Part shown: one piece after another, positions 8,478 through 15,362 of the stretch
Layout: the number at the start of each line of letters is the position of its first letter
Position numbering within the stretch: position 1 is the stretch's first letter
DNA from: Anaerolineae bacterium
GTDB taxonomy: Bacteria; Chloroflexota; Anaerolineae; Aggregatilineales; J027
Direction: 5' to 3'
Assembly: GCA_019913005.1 (NCBI GenBank)
Contig: JAIOHL010000105.1
Location: 75,177 to 114,406 of the forward strand
Length of the DNA: 39,230 nucleotides
Translations under genes and position numbers: made by a program
The notes under the pieces: generated by a model
Databases searched by the model: none
What the model was told of the DNA's origin: nothing
Seen by the model: the letters and a program-made list of their open reading frames with translations, nothing else

Positions 8478-8987
8478 CTAGCGTCCATTACCCACTACAT
8501 GATAACCATTGGATGATTCTTCGCCGACCTCGACGGGTACAACGCCGTTGGTCTTAATCGCCGACAGCACCATGCTGGTATGCACTTTGTCCACACCGGG
8601 GATAATGGTCAATTCTTCCATCAAGAAATTTTCAAGGGCCTGAATGCTGGGAACGGCGACTTTGAGGAGATAATCCGTAGAGCCAGTGAGGTGATAGGCT
8701 TCCAGCACTTGGGGGAATTCCCGTATCCGCGCCGAAACTTGCTGCAAGGGTTCGCGCTGATGATGCACCAATGTCACCCCCACATAACAAATGAGTGGAT
8801 TACCGACACTGGCAGGGTCAACAATGGCTTGATACCCCTGAATAATACCCTGCTCTTCCAATTTGCGTACCCGTGCCAACACCGCTGGTGCAGATAAATC
8901 CACAATTTCTGCCAGCCGTGTATGGGCAATACGCCCATCTTGCTGCAATACTTCAAGTATCTGACGATCTTTTTTGTCCATAACCAT
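8478..8987 (-). CDS. Lrp/AsnC family transcriptional regulator
   Basis: 169 aa. Residues 3-55 form the winged helix-turn-helix of the family (MDKKDRQILEVLQQDGR, then LAEIVDLSAPAVLARVRKLEEQGII). Residues about 65-145 form the RAM/effector domain with the expected LTGSTDYLLKV strand and the EELTIIPGVDKVHT segment. These proteins form octamers or hexadecamers that sense amino acids and bind AT-rich palindromes. The gene is upstream of, and co-directional with, a sulfur amino-acid PLP enzyme, so it is probably its regulator and an autoregulator. Two perfect inverted repeats lie in its upstream region. The last 20 residues extend slightly beyond the usual family end. ATG 8987 is used; ATG 8981 is an equal alternative. 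Confidence 0.9.
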   Translation of the reverse strand: MVMDKKDRQILEVLQQDGRIAHTRLAEIVDLSAPAVLARVRKLEEQGIIQGYQAIVDPASVGNPLICYVGVTLVHHQREPLQQVSARIREFPQVLEAYHLTGSTDYLLKVAVPSIQALENFLMEELTIIPGVDKVHTSMVLSAIKTNGVVPVEVGEESSNGYHVVGNGR

Positions 8988-9002
8988 CTAAGCCTTAATC
9001 AA

Positions 9003-9018
9003 CCTCTAGTCATAGAGG
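9003..9018. promoter_or_regulatory. Candidate operator: inverted repeat upstream of the Lrp gene
   Basis: CCTCTA-GTCA-TAGAGG is a perfect 6-bp dyad with a 4-bp spacer, 16 bp upstream of the regulator start. The function is inferred from position only. Confidence 0.35.
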
Positions 9019-9069
9019 ATTACCCACACCATAGTTCGTTTCTCAAACTATCTTTTGTTTATAAATTGA

Positions 9070-9091
9070 AAGTTTATCAGGGGATAAACTT
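9070..9091. promoter_or_regulatory. Candidate Lrp/AsnC operator: 9-bp inverted repeat
   Basis: AAGTTTATC-AGGG-GATAAACTT is a perfect 9-bp dyad with a 4-bp spacer, AT-rich in its arms, 83 bp upstream of the Lrp/AsnC start codon and in the 150-bp gap between the two minus-strand genes. The position fits an autoregulatory operator. It could instead be a stem after the upstream gene, but that gene is not transcribed toward it. Confidence 0.45.
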
Positions 9092-9137
9092 AGAGACAAT
9101 AGCCCGACATTGGTAGATTTCTACAAATGTTTAGGCA

Positions 9138-10043
9138 TTATTTCTCAAAGAGGGCACGATGCGGATAGACCAATTCACGCGGGCGGATGTGGTTTCCTTC
9201 CAATACCTGCGAATTGGCTCGTTCAAAGTCGCGCTGCATATCTTCAATGCGCTGCAACTGAGCCGGGGAAGGCTCTAATGAAAACACGATCACCGAAACC
9301 GTATAGAGGCCGGGGACAAACACCACCCACCGTTCATCCTGCAACTTGCGGCGGGCGAGATTGGCAAACCCGCGTTCATTCACAATCGCACGTAGCTTGG
9401 TCAGCAGCGGCGCAACCTGTTGCAAAGGGAGTTGCACCGTGCCTGTGACAATGATGGGTTTTTGCAGAGCCAGATGGTAAATCGCATACGATTCAATCTT
9501 GGCCTGATAATAATCCCGCAAAAATCCGGTATGGCCGGGGCGCATCACCGATTGCCAAGCCCCTGTTTGGGGGTCACGCTTCAGCAGCATTTCGGTGATC
9601 TGCCGTTGTTCCTGATAGCGTTGATAGATGGCATGGAATTGTGCCCGATTAATTTTGCCCTGTGCAAATTCCTCCGCCACCACCGCCATTTTTTGGCGCA
9701 GCCGTTCCAGCGCTTGGGCAGCCTGTTCTTCAACTGAGGCAGATTGGTCAATTTCTTCGGTTGGCGTCGGGTCAGCTTTGGGTGGCATCGCGGGCCGGGA
9801 TGGACGACGCGGCATGGTTGGCTTGACAGGTTGGCGCTGGGGTTCCGGGTCTTCGGGGCGTACAGGCGACGTGTTATAACCCGGCACAGGTGAAACCCGC
9901 GAACTGGGCTGGATAGGACTCATCGGCTCAATCGGCGGTTCATTGGGCGGCTGGCTTTGTCCGGCCTTAATAGCCCGTTGAATGAGGGATTGTTCGTCAG
10001 AGTTTTCGAGCGGAGTATTGGGGTCCACGCGCTTTACCTTCAA
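9138..10043 (-). CDS. Proline-rich protein of unknown function, neighbour of a small GTPase
   Basis: 301 aa from a TTG at 10043 with AAGG upstream. Residues 1-100 are disordered and rich in P, S, R and Q. Residues about 105-160 form a charged helical segment (QALERLRQKMAVVAEEFAQG, then INRAQFHAIYQRYQEQR) resembling the short SHOCT-like oligomerisation helices. Residues 170-300 look alpha/beta (PIIVTGTVQLPL, WVVFVPGLYTVSVIVFSLEP) and match no family I can name. There is no signal peptide or membrane helix. It lies 79 bp downstream of the GTPase gene on the same strand, so it is probably co-transcribed and may be the GTPase's regulator or effector; that is inference from position. Confidence 0.7.
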   Translation of the reverse strand: MKVKRVDPNTPLENSDEQSLIQRAIKAGQSQPPNEPPIEPMSPIQPSSRVSPVPGYNTSPVRPEDPEPQRQPVKPTMPRRPSRPAMPPKADPTPTEEIDQSASVEEQAAQALERLRQKMAVVAEEFAQGKINRAQFHAIYQRYQEQRQITEMLLKRDPQTGAWQSVMRPGHTGFLRDYYQAKIESYAIYHLALQKPIIVTGTVQLPLQQVAPLLTKLRAIVNERGFANLARRKLQDERWVVFVPGLYTVSVIVFSLEPSPAQLQRIEDMQRDFERANSQVLEGNHIRPRELVYPHRALFEK

Positions 10044-10122
10044 AACCTACCTTGCGATCATTTTTAATACTATCAGAAAAGCGATTGACGCGAAAATCAG
10101 TCAAGCCCGACCAAACCACTTT

Positions 10123-10716
10123 CTAACGCGACAGCGACCACTGATGGTTGAGCAAATCATGATGCTCATGGGCTAGTTGGCCTGCTTGCCGAAAAATTTC
10201 CGCCACGCCCTCTCCCGTTGCCGCGCTGACACTCATAAAGCGAATTCCCTCAAAGGTAGCCCAACCCTGCGCCTCGCTCATCGGCACAATCGAAGGTAGA
10301 TCATTTTTGTTGCCGACCACGACGAGGGGCATATTGGAGCGTATACGCTGAACTTCCTGTTTCCAGCGATATAGCCCAAAAAAGGACACGGGTGAGGTTA
10401 CATCATACACCATGACGACGGCTAAGGTATCCGCAAAAAGGATTTGGGGAGGAGTACGCCGATAATCGGTGCTTTCAAAAATATCCAGTGTAACGGGGAC
10501 TTCCGCAACCAGTCCCACCAATACGTTGTCCTTGTGCAAAGAAGTCCCAATGGCTTCAGCCTCAAAACGATTTTGGCAGGCGCGGCGAATCAGGCTTGTT
10601 TTGCCCACCTGCGGGTCCCCTACCACGACAATCCTATAGATGAGATTTTCAGCGTCGCCCTTATCATTTTCTAGGGTGCTTCTCGTATCTACCATTCCGA
10701 CTGTTTTCCAATTCAT
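10123..10716 (-). CDS. Small Ras/Rab-like GTPase with degenerate switch motifs
   Basis: 197 aa from ATG 10716; ATG 10695 is also possible and a TTG at 10779 is unlikely. G1 is intact (VVVGDPQVGKTSLIRR), as are G4 (VGNKNDLP) and G5 (SVSAATGEG). The G2 Thr of Rab-type proteins (PTIG) is replaced (EAIG). G3, normally DTAGQE, reads DIFESTD, so the switch-II Gly and catalytic Gln are missing. The strand after it (LAVVMVYDVTSPVSFFGL) is typical of Rab/Ras proteins. The protein should bind a guanine nucleotide, but hydrolysis by the classical mechanism is doubtful. It is probably co-transcribed with the proline-rich protein at 9138. Bacterial relatives act in polarity, motility or surface organisation. 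Confidence 0.85.
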   Translation of the reverse strand: MNWKTVGMVDTRSTLENDKGDAENLIYRIVVVGDPQVGKTSLIRRACQNRFEAEAIGTSLHKDNVLVGLVAEVPVTLDIFESTDYRRTPPQILFADTLAVVMVYDVTSPVSFFGLYRWKQEVQRIRSNMPLVVVGNKNDLPSIVPMSEAQGWATFEGIRFMSVSAATGEGVAEIFRQAGQLAHEHHDLLNHQWSLSR

Positions 10717-10732
10717 TCGTGTCAATATTTGT

Positions 10733-10738
10733 AGTATA
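10733..10738 (-). promoter_or_regulatory. -10 element for the GTPase gene
   Basis: TATACT on the minus strand, about 17 bases upstream of ATG 10716. No convincing -35 box is found at normal spacing (TTGTTA sits 14 bp away), so the call is tentative. If used, the leader to ATG 10716 would be only about 10 bases, which leaves ATG 10695 open as the true start. Confidence 0.4.
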
Positions 10739-10766
10739 ACACACCCCCTTTTTAACAATTGTCGGG

Positions 10767-10794
10767 TTGCAGAAATCAACGTGACCGCTATACT
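10767..10794 (+). promoter_or_regulatory. Promoter of the PpiC-type lipoprotein gene
   Basis: TTGCAG (10767-10772), a 16-bp spacer and TATACT (10789-10794), about 45 bp upstream of the TTG start at 10839. It diverges from the GTPase promoter region. Confidence 0.55.
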
Positions 10795-10838
10795 AACGGC
10801 GTTTGAATAGAATAACGCAGCGAAGTTGAGGAATAGAT

Positions 10839-11783
10839 TTGAAACGTCTGTTAGGTTGGCAAAAATTCATAATTTCCGTCGGAATGTTACTGAGCCTAAC
10901 CCTTGCTTTGGTAGCTTGTAATGGTGAAAAATCTGACGAGGCCAACAAACCTGCCCCCCAAATTGAAAATAACGCCCAAACGCCGCAACCCACCGCTACC
11001 GCTGGCCCTGCGCTTGCGGGTATGGTCAATGACGATCCTATCACCCAAGAGCAATTCGAAATGGAAGTAGCTGCCAGCCTGACCGCGCTCGGTGATCAAC
11101 AACCCGCTGACCTCTTAGCTTTTGAAACCGAGATTCTGGATCGCATGATTGACCAAAAATTGGTGGAGCAATACGCCGCCGCCAATAACATCATCATCAC
11201 CGACGAAATGGTGCAAACCGAACTGCAAACCCTAGAGGAGACTGCGGCCCAAAGTGGCTCATCGTTGGAAGTTGCCTTCGTCGGCTACCCACCTGAGATG
11301 TATGCCCAAAAAGTCCGCGAAAATTTGATCTGGCAGGCCGTGAGCCAAGCTATCACTGCCAATGTACCGACCACCACAACCCAAATTCATGCCCGTCACA
11401 TTTTGGTCAAAGACGAACAGATGGGGCACTCTCTATTAGAGCAGCTTGCCAATGGTGGCGATTTTGCCCAACTCGCGCTCGAATTTTCCAAAGATGGCTC
11501 AACCGCCAGTGCAGGCGGCGATTTAGGTTGGATTTCCCCCGGTGATCTATTGCAACCCGAAGTGGAAAAGGTCTTGTTCCAAATGCCTGCCAATTCGCGC
11601 TGGCCCGATCCTATTCCGAGCAGTCTCGGCTATCATGTCGTGGAAGTTTTGGAAGTAGCCGAAGGGCGTCCCATTGACCCAGTTCATCGCACTGAACTCC
11701 AAGACCGGATGTTTACTGACTGGCTTGCTGAACAGCGATCAACCGCAAATATCACCCACTTGGTCGGCATGAATGCTCAATAG
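10839..11783 (+). CDS. SurA/PpiC-type peptidyl-prolyl isomerase lipoprotein
   Basis: 314 aa from a TTG at 10839, supported by GAGG about eight bases upstream. The N-terminus is a lipoprotein signal with lipobox LVAC (Cys 27). A short Pro/Thr linker is followed by a SurA_N-like helical domain (about 65-160, MVNDDPITQEQFEMEV). A rotamase/PpiC parvulin domain covers about 185-280, with the landmarks ARHILV, FAQLALEFSKDGSTASAGGDLGW, SSLGYHVVEV. These enzymes fold secreted proteins at the outer face of the membrane (PrsA/SurA role). It is upstream of two secreted membrane-anchored proteins that may be clients, but a separate extended -10 precedes those genes. Confidence 0.9.
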   Translation: MKRLLGWQKFIISVGMLLSLTLALVACNGEKSDEANKPAPQIENNAQTPQPTATAGPALAGMVNDDPITQEQFEMEVAASLTALGDQQPADLLAFETEILDRMIDQKLVEQYAAANNIIITDEMVQTELQTLEETAAQSGSSLEVAFVGYPPEMYAQKVRENLIWQAVSQAITANVPTTTTQIHARHILVKDEQMGHSLLEQLANGGDFAQLALEFSKDGSTASAGGDLGWISPGDLLQPEVEKVLFQMPANSRWPDPIPSSLGYHVVEVLEVAEGRPIDPVHRTELQDRMFTDWLAEQRSTANITHLVGMNAQ

Positions 11784-11801
11784 CGAATATCAATGGATAA
11801 A

Positions 11802-11810
11802 TGCTATACT
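11802..11810 (+). promoter_or_regulatory. Extended -10 promoter for the T-P-T paralog operon
   Basis: TGCTATACT matches the extended -10 form (TGnTATAAT), which can work without a good -35 box, and none is seen. It lies 66 bp upstream of ATG 11876 and 19 bp after the stop of the PpiC gene. Confidence 0.45.
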
Positions 11811-11875
11811 GTTCAACACACTTATAAGTATCGGTATGCCTATTCGTCGTCTACGCGCTCATAAGGAGCCAAAAA

Positions 11876-12739
11876 ATGGCCCAACGCGATAATACCCTTT
11901 ATAACCTCATTACTTTATTTTTTATGGGATTAAGCCTTATTGCTTGTGTGGTCTCCCTTTTGATTGTCGGTGGCGCGGTGGATGCTGGCCCGTTTGAACC
12001 TGCGACAGATGTCCCCATTCCAACTGTCCAAACGTCAGTTCCCAGCTTCACCCCCAGCTTGACCCCACCGCCCAGTGAAACACCAGTGGCGACCAATACA
12101 CCCGCCGATACGGCCACATGGACACCATTCCCAAGCGCCACCCCTAGCAACACATTTGTTCCGACCACTACCCATACACCCACCCGCACCCGCACCTTTA
12201 CCCCATCGGCCACTTTTACAGGGACACCGCAGCCAACCGAGACCAGTACACCAACCAGTACGCCAACTGAAACCCTAACCCTGACGCCCTCCTTTACCGC
12301 GACCTTTACCGTGACGCCATCGCCAACCGGCCCAACCGCGACCCCATCCTTTACAACCGCGCCCTTCGCCTTAACGGTTGGGGAGGGGACACCGCTCTTC
12401 CGCGACGCCTACCTGCACCCCGGCTGTCAATGGCAGGGCTTTGCGGGCCAAATTCGCGGGCTAGACACCAGTCCACTGATTGGTTATATCATCCAAGTCA
12501 CCACCGAAGCGGGCACCAAGCTCACACAGGTCAGCGGCACCAATACCAATTATGGCCCGTCCGGTTGGGAAATTCAGGTCAGTTCCAATGGGCAAGCTAC
12601 AGGCCGCTATCGGGTGCAGGTCTTTACCGCCAATGGAGCAACCGCCGTTTCACCCGAAATCACTATTTCCTTTAGCGCGAATTGCCAGCAAAACCTGACT
12701 CTGCTGAACTTCGTCCAAGTCGCGCCCCTGCCACAATAA
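11876..12739 (+). CDS. Membrane-anchored protein with Thr/Pro-rich linker and C-terminal beta domain (paralog 1)
   Basis: 287 aa, with AAGGAG ten bases upstream of the ATG. A cytoplasmic tail of about 10 residues is followed by one transmembrane helix (about 12-35). Residues 45-165 are almost only T, P, S and A in T-P-T steps, a long stiff linker of the kind seen in Chloroflexota surface proteins and likely O-glycosylated. Residues about 175-287 form a beta-rich domain with [13 protein letters not shown] near its start, GPSGWEIQV in the middle and a final LLNFVQVAP. The same pattern recurs in the next gene. No enzyme motif is seen; surface display or cell-wall spanning is the likely role. Confidence 0.8.
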   Translation: MAQRDNTLYNLITLFFMGLSLIACVVSLLIVGGAVDAGPFEPATDVPIPTVQTSVPSFTPSLTPPPSETPVATNTPADTATWTPFPSATPSNTFVPTTTHTPTRTRTFTPSATFTGTPQPTETSTPTSTPTETLTLTPSFTATFTVTPSPTGPTATPSFTTAPFALTVGEGTPLFRDAYLHPGCQWQGFAGQIRGLDTSPLIGYIIQVTTEAGTKLTQVSGTNTNYGPSGWEIQVSSNGQATGRYRVQVFTANGATAVSPEITISFSANCQQNLTLLNFVQVAPLPQ

Positions 12740-12747
12740 AGGGTGTT

Positions 12748-13536
12748 ATGAGCAACTCGTCGCTTGAACGCCACACTCCCCCTGCTCACAAAAGTGGGGG
12801 GATGAACTGCCTAGATGTCATGACCGTTTTGTTTTTGTTGGCCTCCGTCGTCATCATCAGCGCTACCGTACTGATTATCAATGACCCCGAAGCGCCCTTT
12901 AACCCATTTCCCAAAGCGACCCTGCCCAAATTAGTCGAATTTCCGACGGCTGGCCCATCCAGCACACCGTCCAATACACCCACCATGACCGTCACACCGC
13001 TACCACCGACGCCTTTCCCAACCTTTACACCCACGAGCACATTTACGCCGACGGCCTCCCCCACCATCACCCCGACGCTTGTTATTCCGGGGGCCGCCGC
13101 AACTGCCGACCCCAGCCTCCCCGCCGATGCTCAACCCGGACTCAATTTAGTCACCCCTACCGAGGAGATCACCTCCGCTTTCCCGTTTATTTCACGCGAT
13201 GTGCGTTATGAGGCTAATCTCAATTCACAGGGTTGCCAATGGGTCAGTATCGCCGGGAATGTGACAGGCATCAGTGGTGAACCCCTCACCGACCTAGCCA
13301 TTGAGGTCATCGGGGATGGCTATCAAAAGATTTTGTTCAGCGGAAGTGCCCAACAATTTGGCCTATCCGGGTTTGAATTTCCGGTTGGCACAACCCCCCG
13401 CCGCCTCCAATTTTCAGTTCAACTCCTCAACTCAACGGGTGTGCCGATTTCCGACTTTATTTTTGTGACAACGGGCGAAACCTGCTCGGACAATGTAGCC
13501 ATCGTCGAATTTGTCCAGACCCGCTCCTATCAATAG
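12748..13536 (+). CDS. Membrane-anchored Thr/Pro-linker protein (paralog 2)
   Basis: 262 aa from ATG 12748, eight bases after the previous stop; the upstream in-frame extension to 12682 would lie inside the previous gene and is rejected. Topology matches paralog 1: a 25-residue N-terminal tail, a transmembrane helix (about 27-49), a T/P/S linker (about 65-125), then a beta domain. Shared landmarks are GCQWVSIAGNVTGISG (compare [13 protein letters not shown]), GLSGFEFPV (compare GPSGWEIQV) and a C-terminal IVEFVQT (compare LLNFVQV). Two cysteines (one in GCQW, one near GETCSDN) are also conserved and may form a disulfide. Tandem duplication is evident. A KaiC-like ATPase gene starts 9 bp downstream. 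Confidence 0.8.
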   Translation: MSNSSLERHTPPAHKSGGMNCLDVMTVLFLLASVVIISATVLIINDPEAPFNPFPKATLPKLVEFPTAGPSSTPSNTPTMTVTPLPPTPFPTFTPTSTFTPTASPTITPTLVIPGAAATADPSLPADAQPGLNLVTPTEEITSAFPFISRDVRYEANLNSQGCQWVSIAGNVTGISGEPLTDLAIEVIGDGYQKILFSGSAQQFGLSGFEFPVGTTPRRLQFSVQLLNSTGVPISDFIFVTTGETCSDNVAIVEFVQTRSYQ

Positions 13537-13545
13537 AGGGCTATC

Positions 13546-14319
13546 ATGAACATCCCCCGTATCAGCAGCGGCATCCCTGCCCTAGATAATATGCTCAGTG
13601 GTGGCTTTATTCCCGAATCCTCCACCTTGCTGCGCGGCGCTCCCGGCACTGGCAAGACGACCTTTGCCTTTCAATTTTTGATCGAGGGCCTGCGCCAAAA
13701 TCAACCCGGTTTGCTGGTCGCCTTCGAGGAATTTCCCGAATCACTCTATCGAGATGCCGCCTCATTGGGATGGGACTTAAAATCTTTTGAAGCATCCGGT
13801 TTGCTGCATATCATGTTCACTTCCCCCGAGGTCTTTTTACACAGCCTATCCACCCCCGAAAGCACCTTGACGCGCCGCCTCCATGAGCACAATATTCAAC
13901 GCATCGCACTGGACAGCCTGACCCATTTCACCCGTATAACCACCAACACCCATGAACTGCGCGACATCTATAATCGGGTCATTAACGGCATCCGCCGCGA
14001 ACAATTAACGGGTCTCTATCTGGCCGAAGAAATGCGCTCAGATTTCACCGCCGATGAAAAAGGCCGCCTGTCGTTCATTGTGGATTGCATTGTGCTGCTG
14101 CGTTATCTGGAAATTGACAGCGCCATCGAGCGAGCCATCACCGTCCTCAAAATGCGCTCCTCTGACCATGACAAACAAATTCACCGTTTCACCATCGAGG
14201 CCAACGATGCCCCCTATGCCTCACGTATTCACATTGGCCCACGCCTTCAAGGCAAAGCTGGACTGCTTGCAGGCTTGACAGAACGCCGAATTATTAGTAA
14301 CGTTCGCTCCACACAATAA
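13546..14319 (+). CDS. KaiC/RadA-like RecA-superfamily ATPase
   Basis: 257 aa. It opens with the KaiC-domain signature ISSGIPALDNMLSGGFIP, then Walker A GAPGTGKTT (about residues 31-39), the acidic pair in FEEFPESLY (general base), and Walker B RIALDSLTHF. The domain is single and complete, without a second KaiC copy. Family members act as signalling ATPases, often coupled to gene regulation, gas vesicles or motility; circadian function cannot be assumed with a single domain. It is 9 bp downstream of two membrane-anchored T-P-T proteins, so they probably form one transcript, though the topologies (extracellular versus cytosolic) make direct contact possible only through the short N-terminal tails. 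Confidence 0.88.
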   Translation: MNIPRISSGIPALDNMLSGGFIPESSTLLRGAPGTGKTTFAFQFLIEGLRQNQPGLLVAFEEFPESLYRDAASLGWDLKSFEASGLLHIMFTSPEVFLHSLSTPESTLTRRLHEHNIQRIALDSLTHFTRITTNTHELRDIYNRVINGIRREQLTGLYLAEEMRSDFTADEKGRLSFIVDCIVLLRYLEIDSAIERAITVLKMRSSDHDKQIHRFTIEANDAPYASRIHIGPRLQGKAGLLAGLTERRIISNVRSTQ

Positions 14320-14353
14320 TCGAAATTCAACCCTGCCCCCAATAACTTCTTGT

Positions 14354-14395
14354 CTCCCCCTCGCTACGCAGTGGAGAGGGGGTTGGGGGGTGAGG
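14354..14395 (+). repeat. G/C-run palindromic intergenic repeat
   Basis: CTCCCCCTCGCTACGCAGTG followed by GAGAGGGGGTTGGGGGGTGAGG. A perfect CCCCCTC / GAGGGGG stem (14356-14362 with 14376-14382) encloses a 13-base loop, with a G-rich tail. It is in the gap between the KaiC-like gene and rsmI. Similar elements are widespread in cyanobacterial and Chloroflexota genomes; only one copy is in this window, so the call rests on recall and on the hairpin. Confidence 0.45.
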
Positions 14396-14433
14396 TTAGC
14401 TTTTCCGCACCAACACACAATCTTAACCAAGCC

Positions 14434-15273
14434 ATGTCCTACGAAAACCTACCCATGCACAATCTCTATATCGTCCCTACCCCCATCGGCAACCTAGAAG
14501 ATTTGACCCTGCGTGCGCTGCGGATTTTGCGCGAAGTCGCCCTCATCGCCGCCGAGGACACCCGTACCTCTCGCGTTTTGCTGGATCATTACGACATCAA
14601 GACTCCCCTCATCAGCTATCACGAACACAACAAGCTGATCCGCCTCAAAGATATTATCGAGACCCTTCAGCAAGGCGATGTCGCGCTTATTTCGGATGCT
14701 GGCACCCCCGGCATCTCCGACCCCGGCTATGAATTAGTGCAGGCCGCTATCTCAATGGGCATTAATGTCATTCCCCTGCCCGGTGCGAACGCCGCCACCA
14801 CTGCTCTTGTCGCGTCCGGCCTCCCCACCGACAGTTATCTCTATCTCGGTTTCCCCCCGCGCAAAACCACCCAACTGCGGCAATATATCGAAGACCTCTC
14901 CATTGAACGCCGCACCATGATTTTTTATGAAAGCCCCAACCGCCTGACCAAAACGCTGGCCGTCATGTTGGAGATTCTTGAAGATCGCCCTGCTGTCGTC
15001 GCCCGTGAACTGACCAAGCTCTATGAGGAAATTTTGCGCGGCAGCCTGACCGAACTGATGCAGCACTTTCTGGAAACACCCCCACGTGGCGAAATTACCC
15101 TGCTGGTCGCGGGTTATGTCGAAGAAGGGGTACCAGAATTATGGGATGAAGCACGAGTACGGGCAGTTTTGGCGGGTCGTCTGGCGCAGGGGGAAAAACG
15201 CAGTGCCGCCGTCAAAGCCGTTGCTCAAGAATCTGGCTGGGATCGCCGCACGCTGTACGATATGGAGTTGTAA
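14434..15273 (+). CDS. rsmI: 16S rRNA (cytidine-1402-2'-O)-methyltransferase
   Basis: 279 aa from ATG 14434 (ATG 14455 is also possible). An upstream in-frame extension to 14350 would read through the G/C-run repeat and is rejected. RsmI landmarks are all present: LYIVPTPIGNLEDLTLRA, AEDTRTSRVLL, SYHEHN, ALISDAGTPGISDPG, PLPGANAATTALVASGL, FYESPNR, ARELTKLYEE and RGEITLLVAG. This is the tetrapyrrole-methylase fold. The enzyme methylates the ribose of C1402 in 16S rRNA with SAM, next to the m4C made by RsmH. It is a housekeeping gene with the usual family length, with no sign of damage. Confidence 0.95.
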   Translation: MSYENLPMHNLYIVPTPIGNLEDLTLRALRILREVALIAAEDTRTSRVLLDHYDIKTPLISYHEHNKLIRLKDIIETLQQGDVALISDAGTPGISDPGYELVQAAISMGINVIPLPGANAATTALVASGLPTDSYLYLGFPPRKTTQLRQYIEDLSIERRTMIFYESPNRLTKTLAVMLEILEDRPAVVARELTKLYEEILRGSLTELMQHFLETPPRGEITLLVAGYVEEGVPELWDEARVRAVLAGRLAQGEKRSAAVKAVAQESGWDRRTLYDMEL

Positions 15274-15350
15274 AATCCAACTCAGTTGTGTGGATAATAT
15301 TTACTAACTCCCATTAGTTAAAAATCAAGACTTTGAGTTAAATTTAACTC
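15265..15350. terminator. Inverted-repeat cluster between convergent genes
   Basis: Three dyads built on AACTC/GAGTT occur in 86 bases: GAGTTG...CAACTC (15265-15283, overlapping the rsmI stop), TAACT...AGTTA (about 15304-15320), and the perfect 16-mer GAGTTAAATTTAACTC (15335-15350). There is no T run, so this is at best a weak bidirectional terminator for rsmI and the convergent minus-strand gene. Confidence 0.4.
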
Positions 15351-15362
15351 GTAGCAAAATAA

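Noticed and set aside
12060-12360. Repeated ACC-CCG-ACC type units that could suggest a CRISPR array or tandem repeat
   Set aside because: Units are irregular, encode the T-P-T linker in frame and lack constant repeats with variable spacers.
12682-12747. Earlier start for the second T-P-T paralog
   Set aside because: It lies inside the previous gene and precedes the expected tail and transmembrane helix without a ribosome site.
14350-14433. N-terminal extension of RsmI starting at 14350
   Set aside because: It would translate the G/C-run repeat; the conserved protein begins at LYIVPTPIGNL, just after ATG 14434 or 14455.
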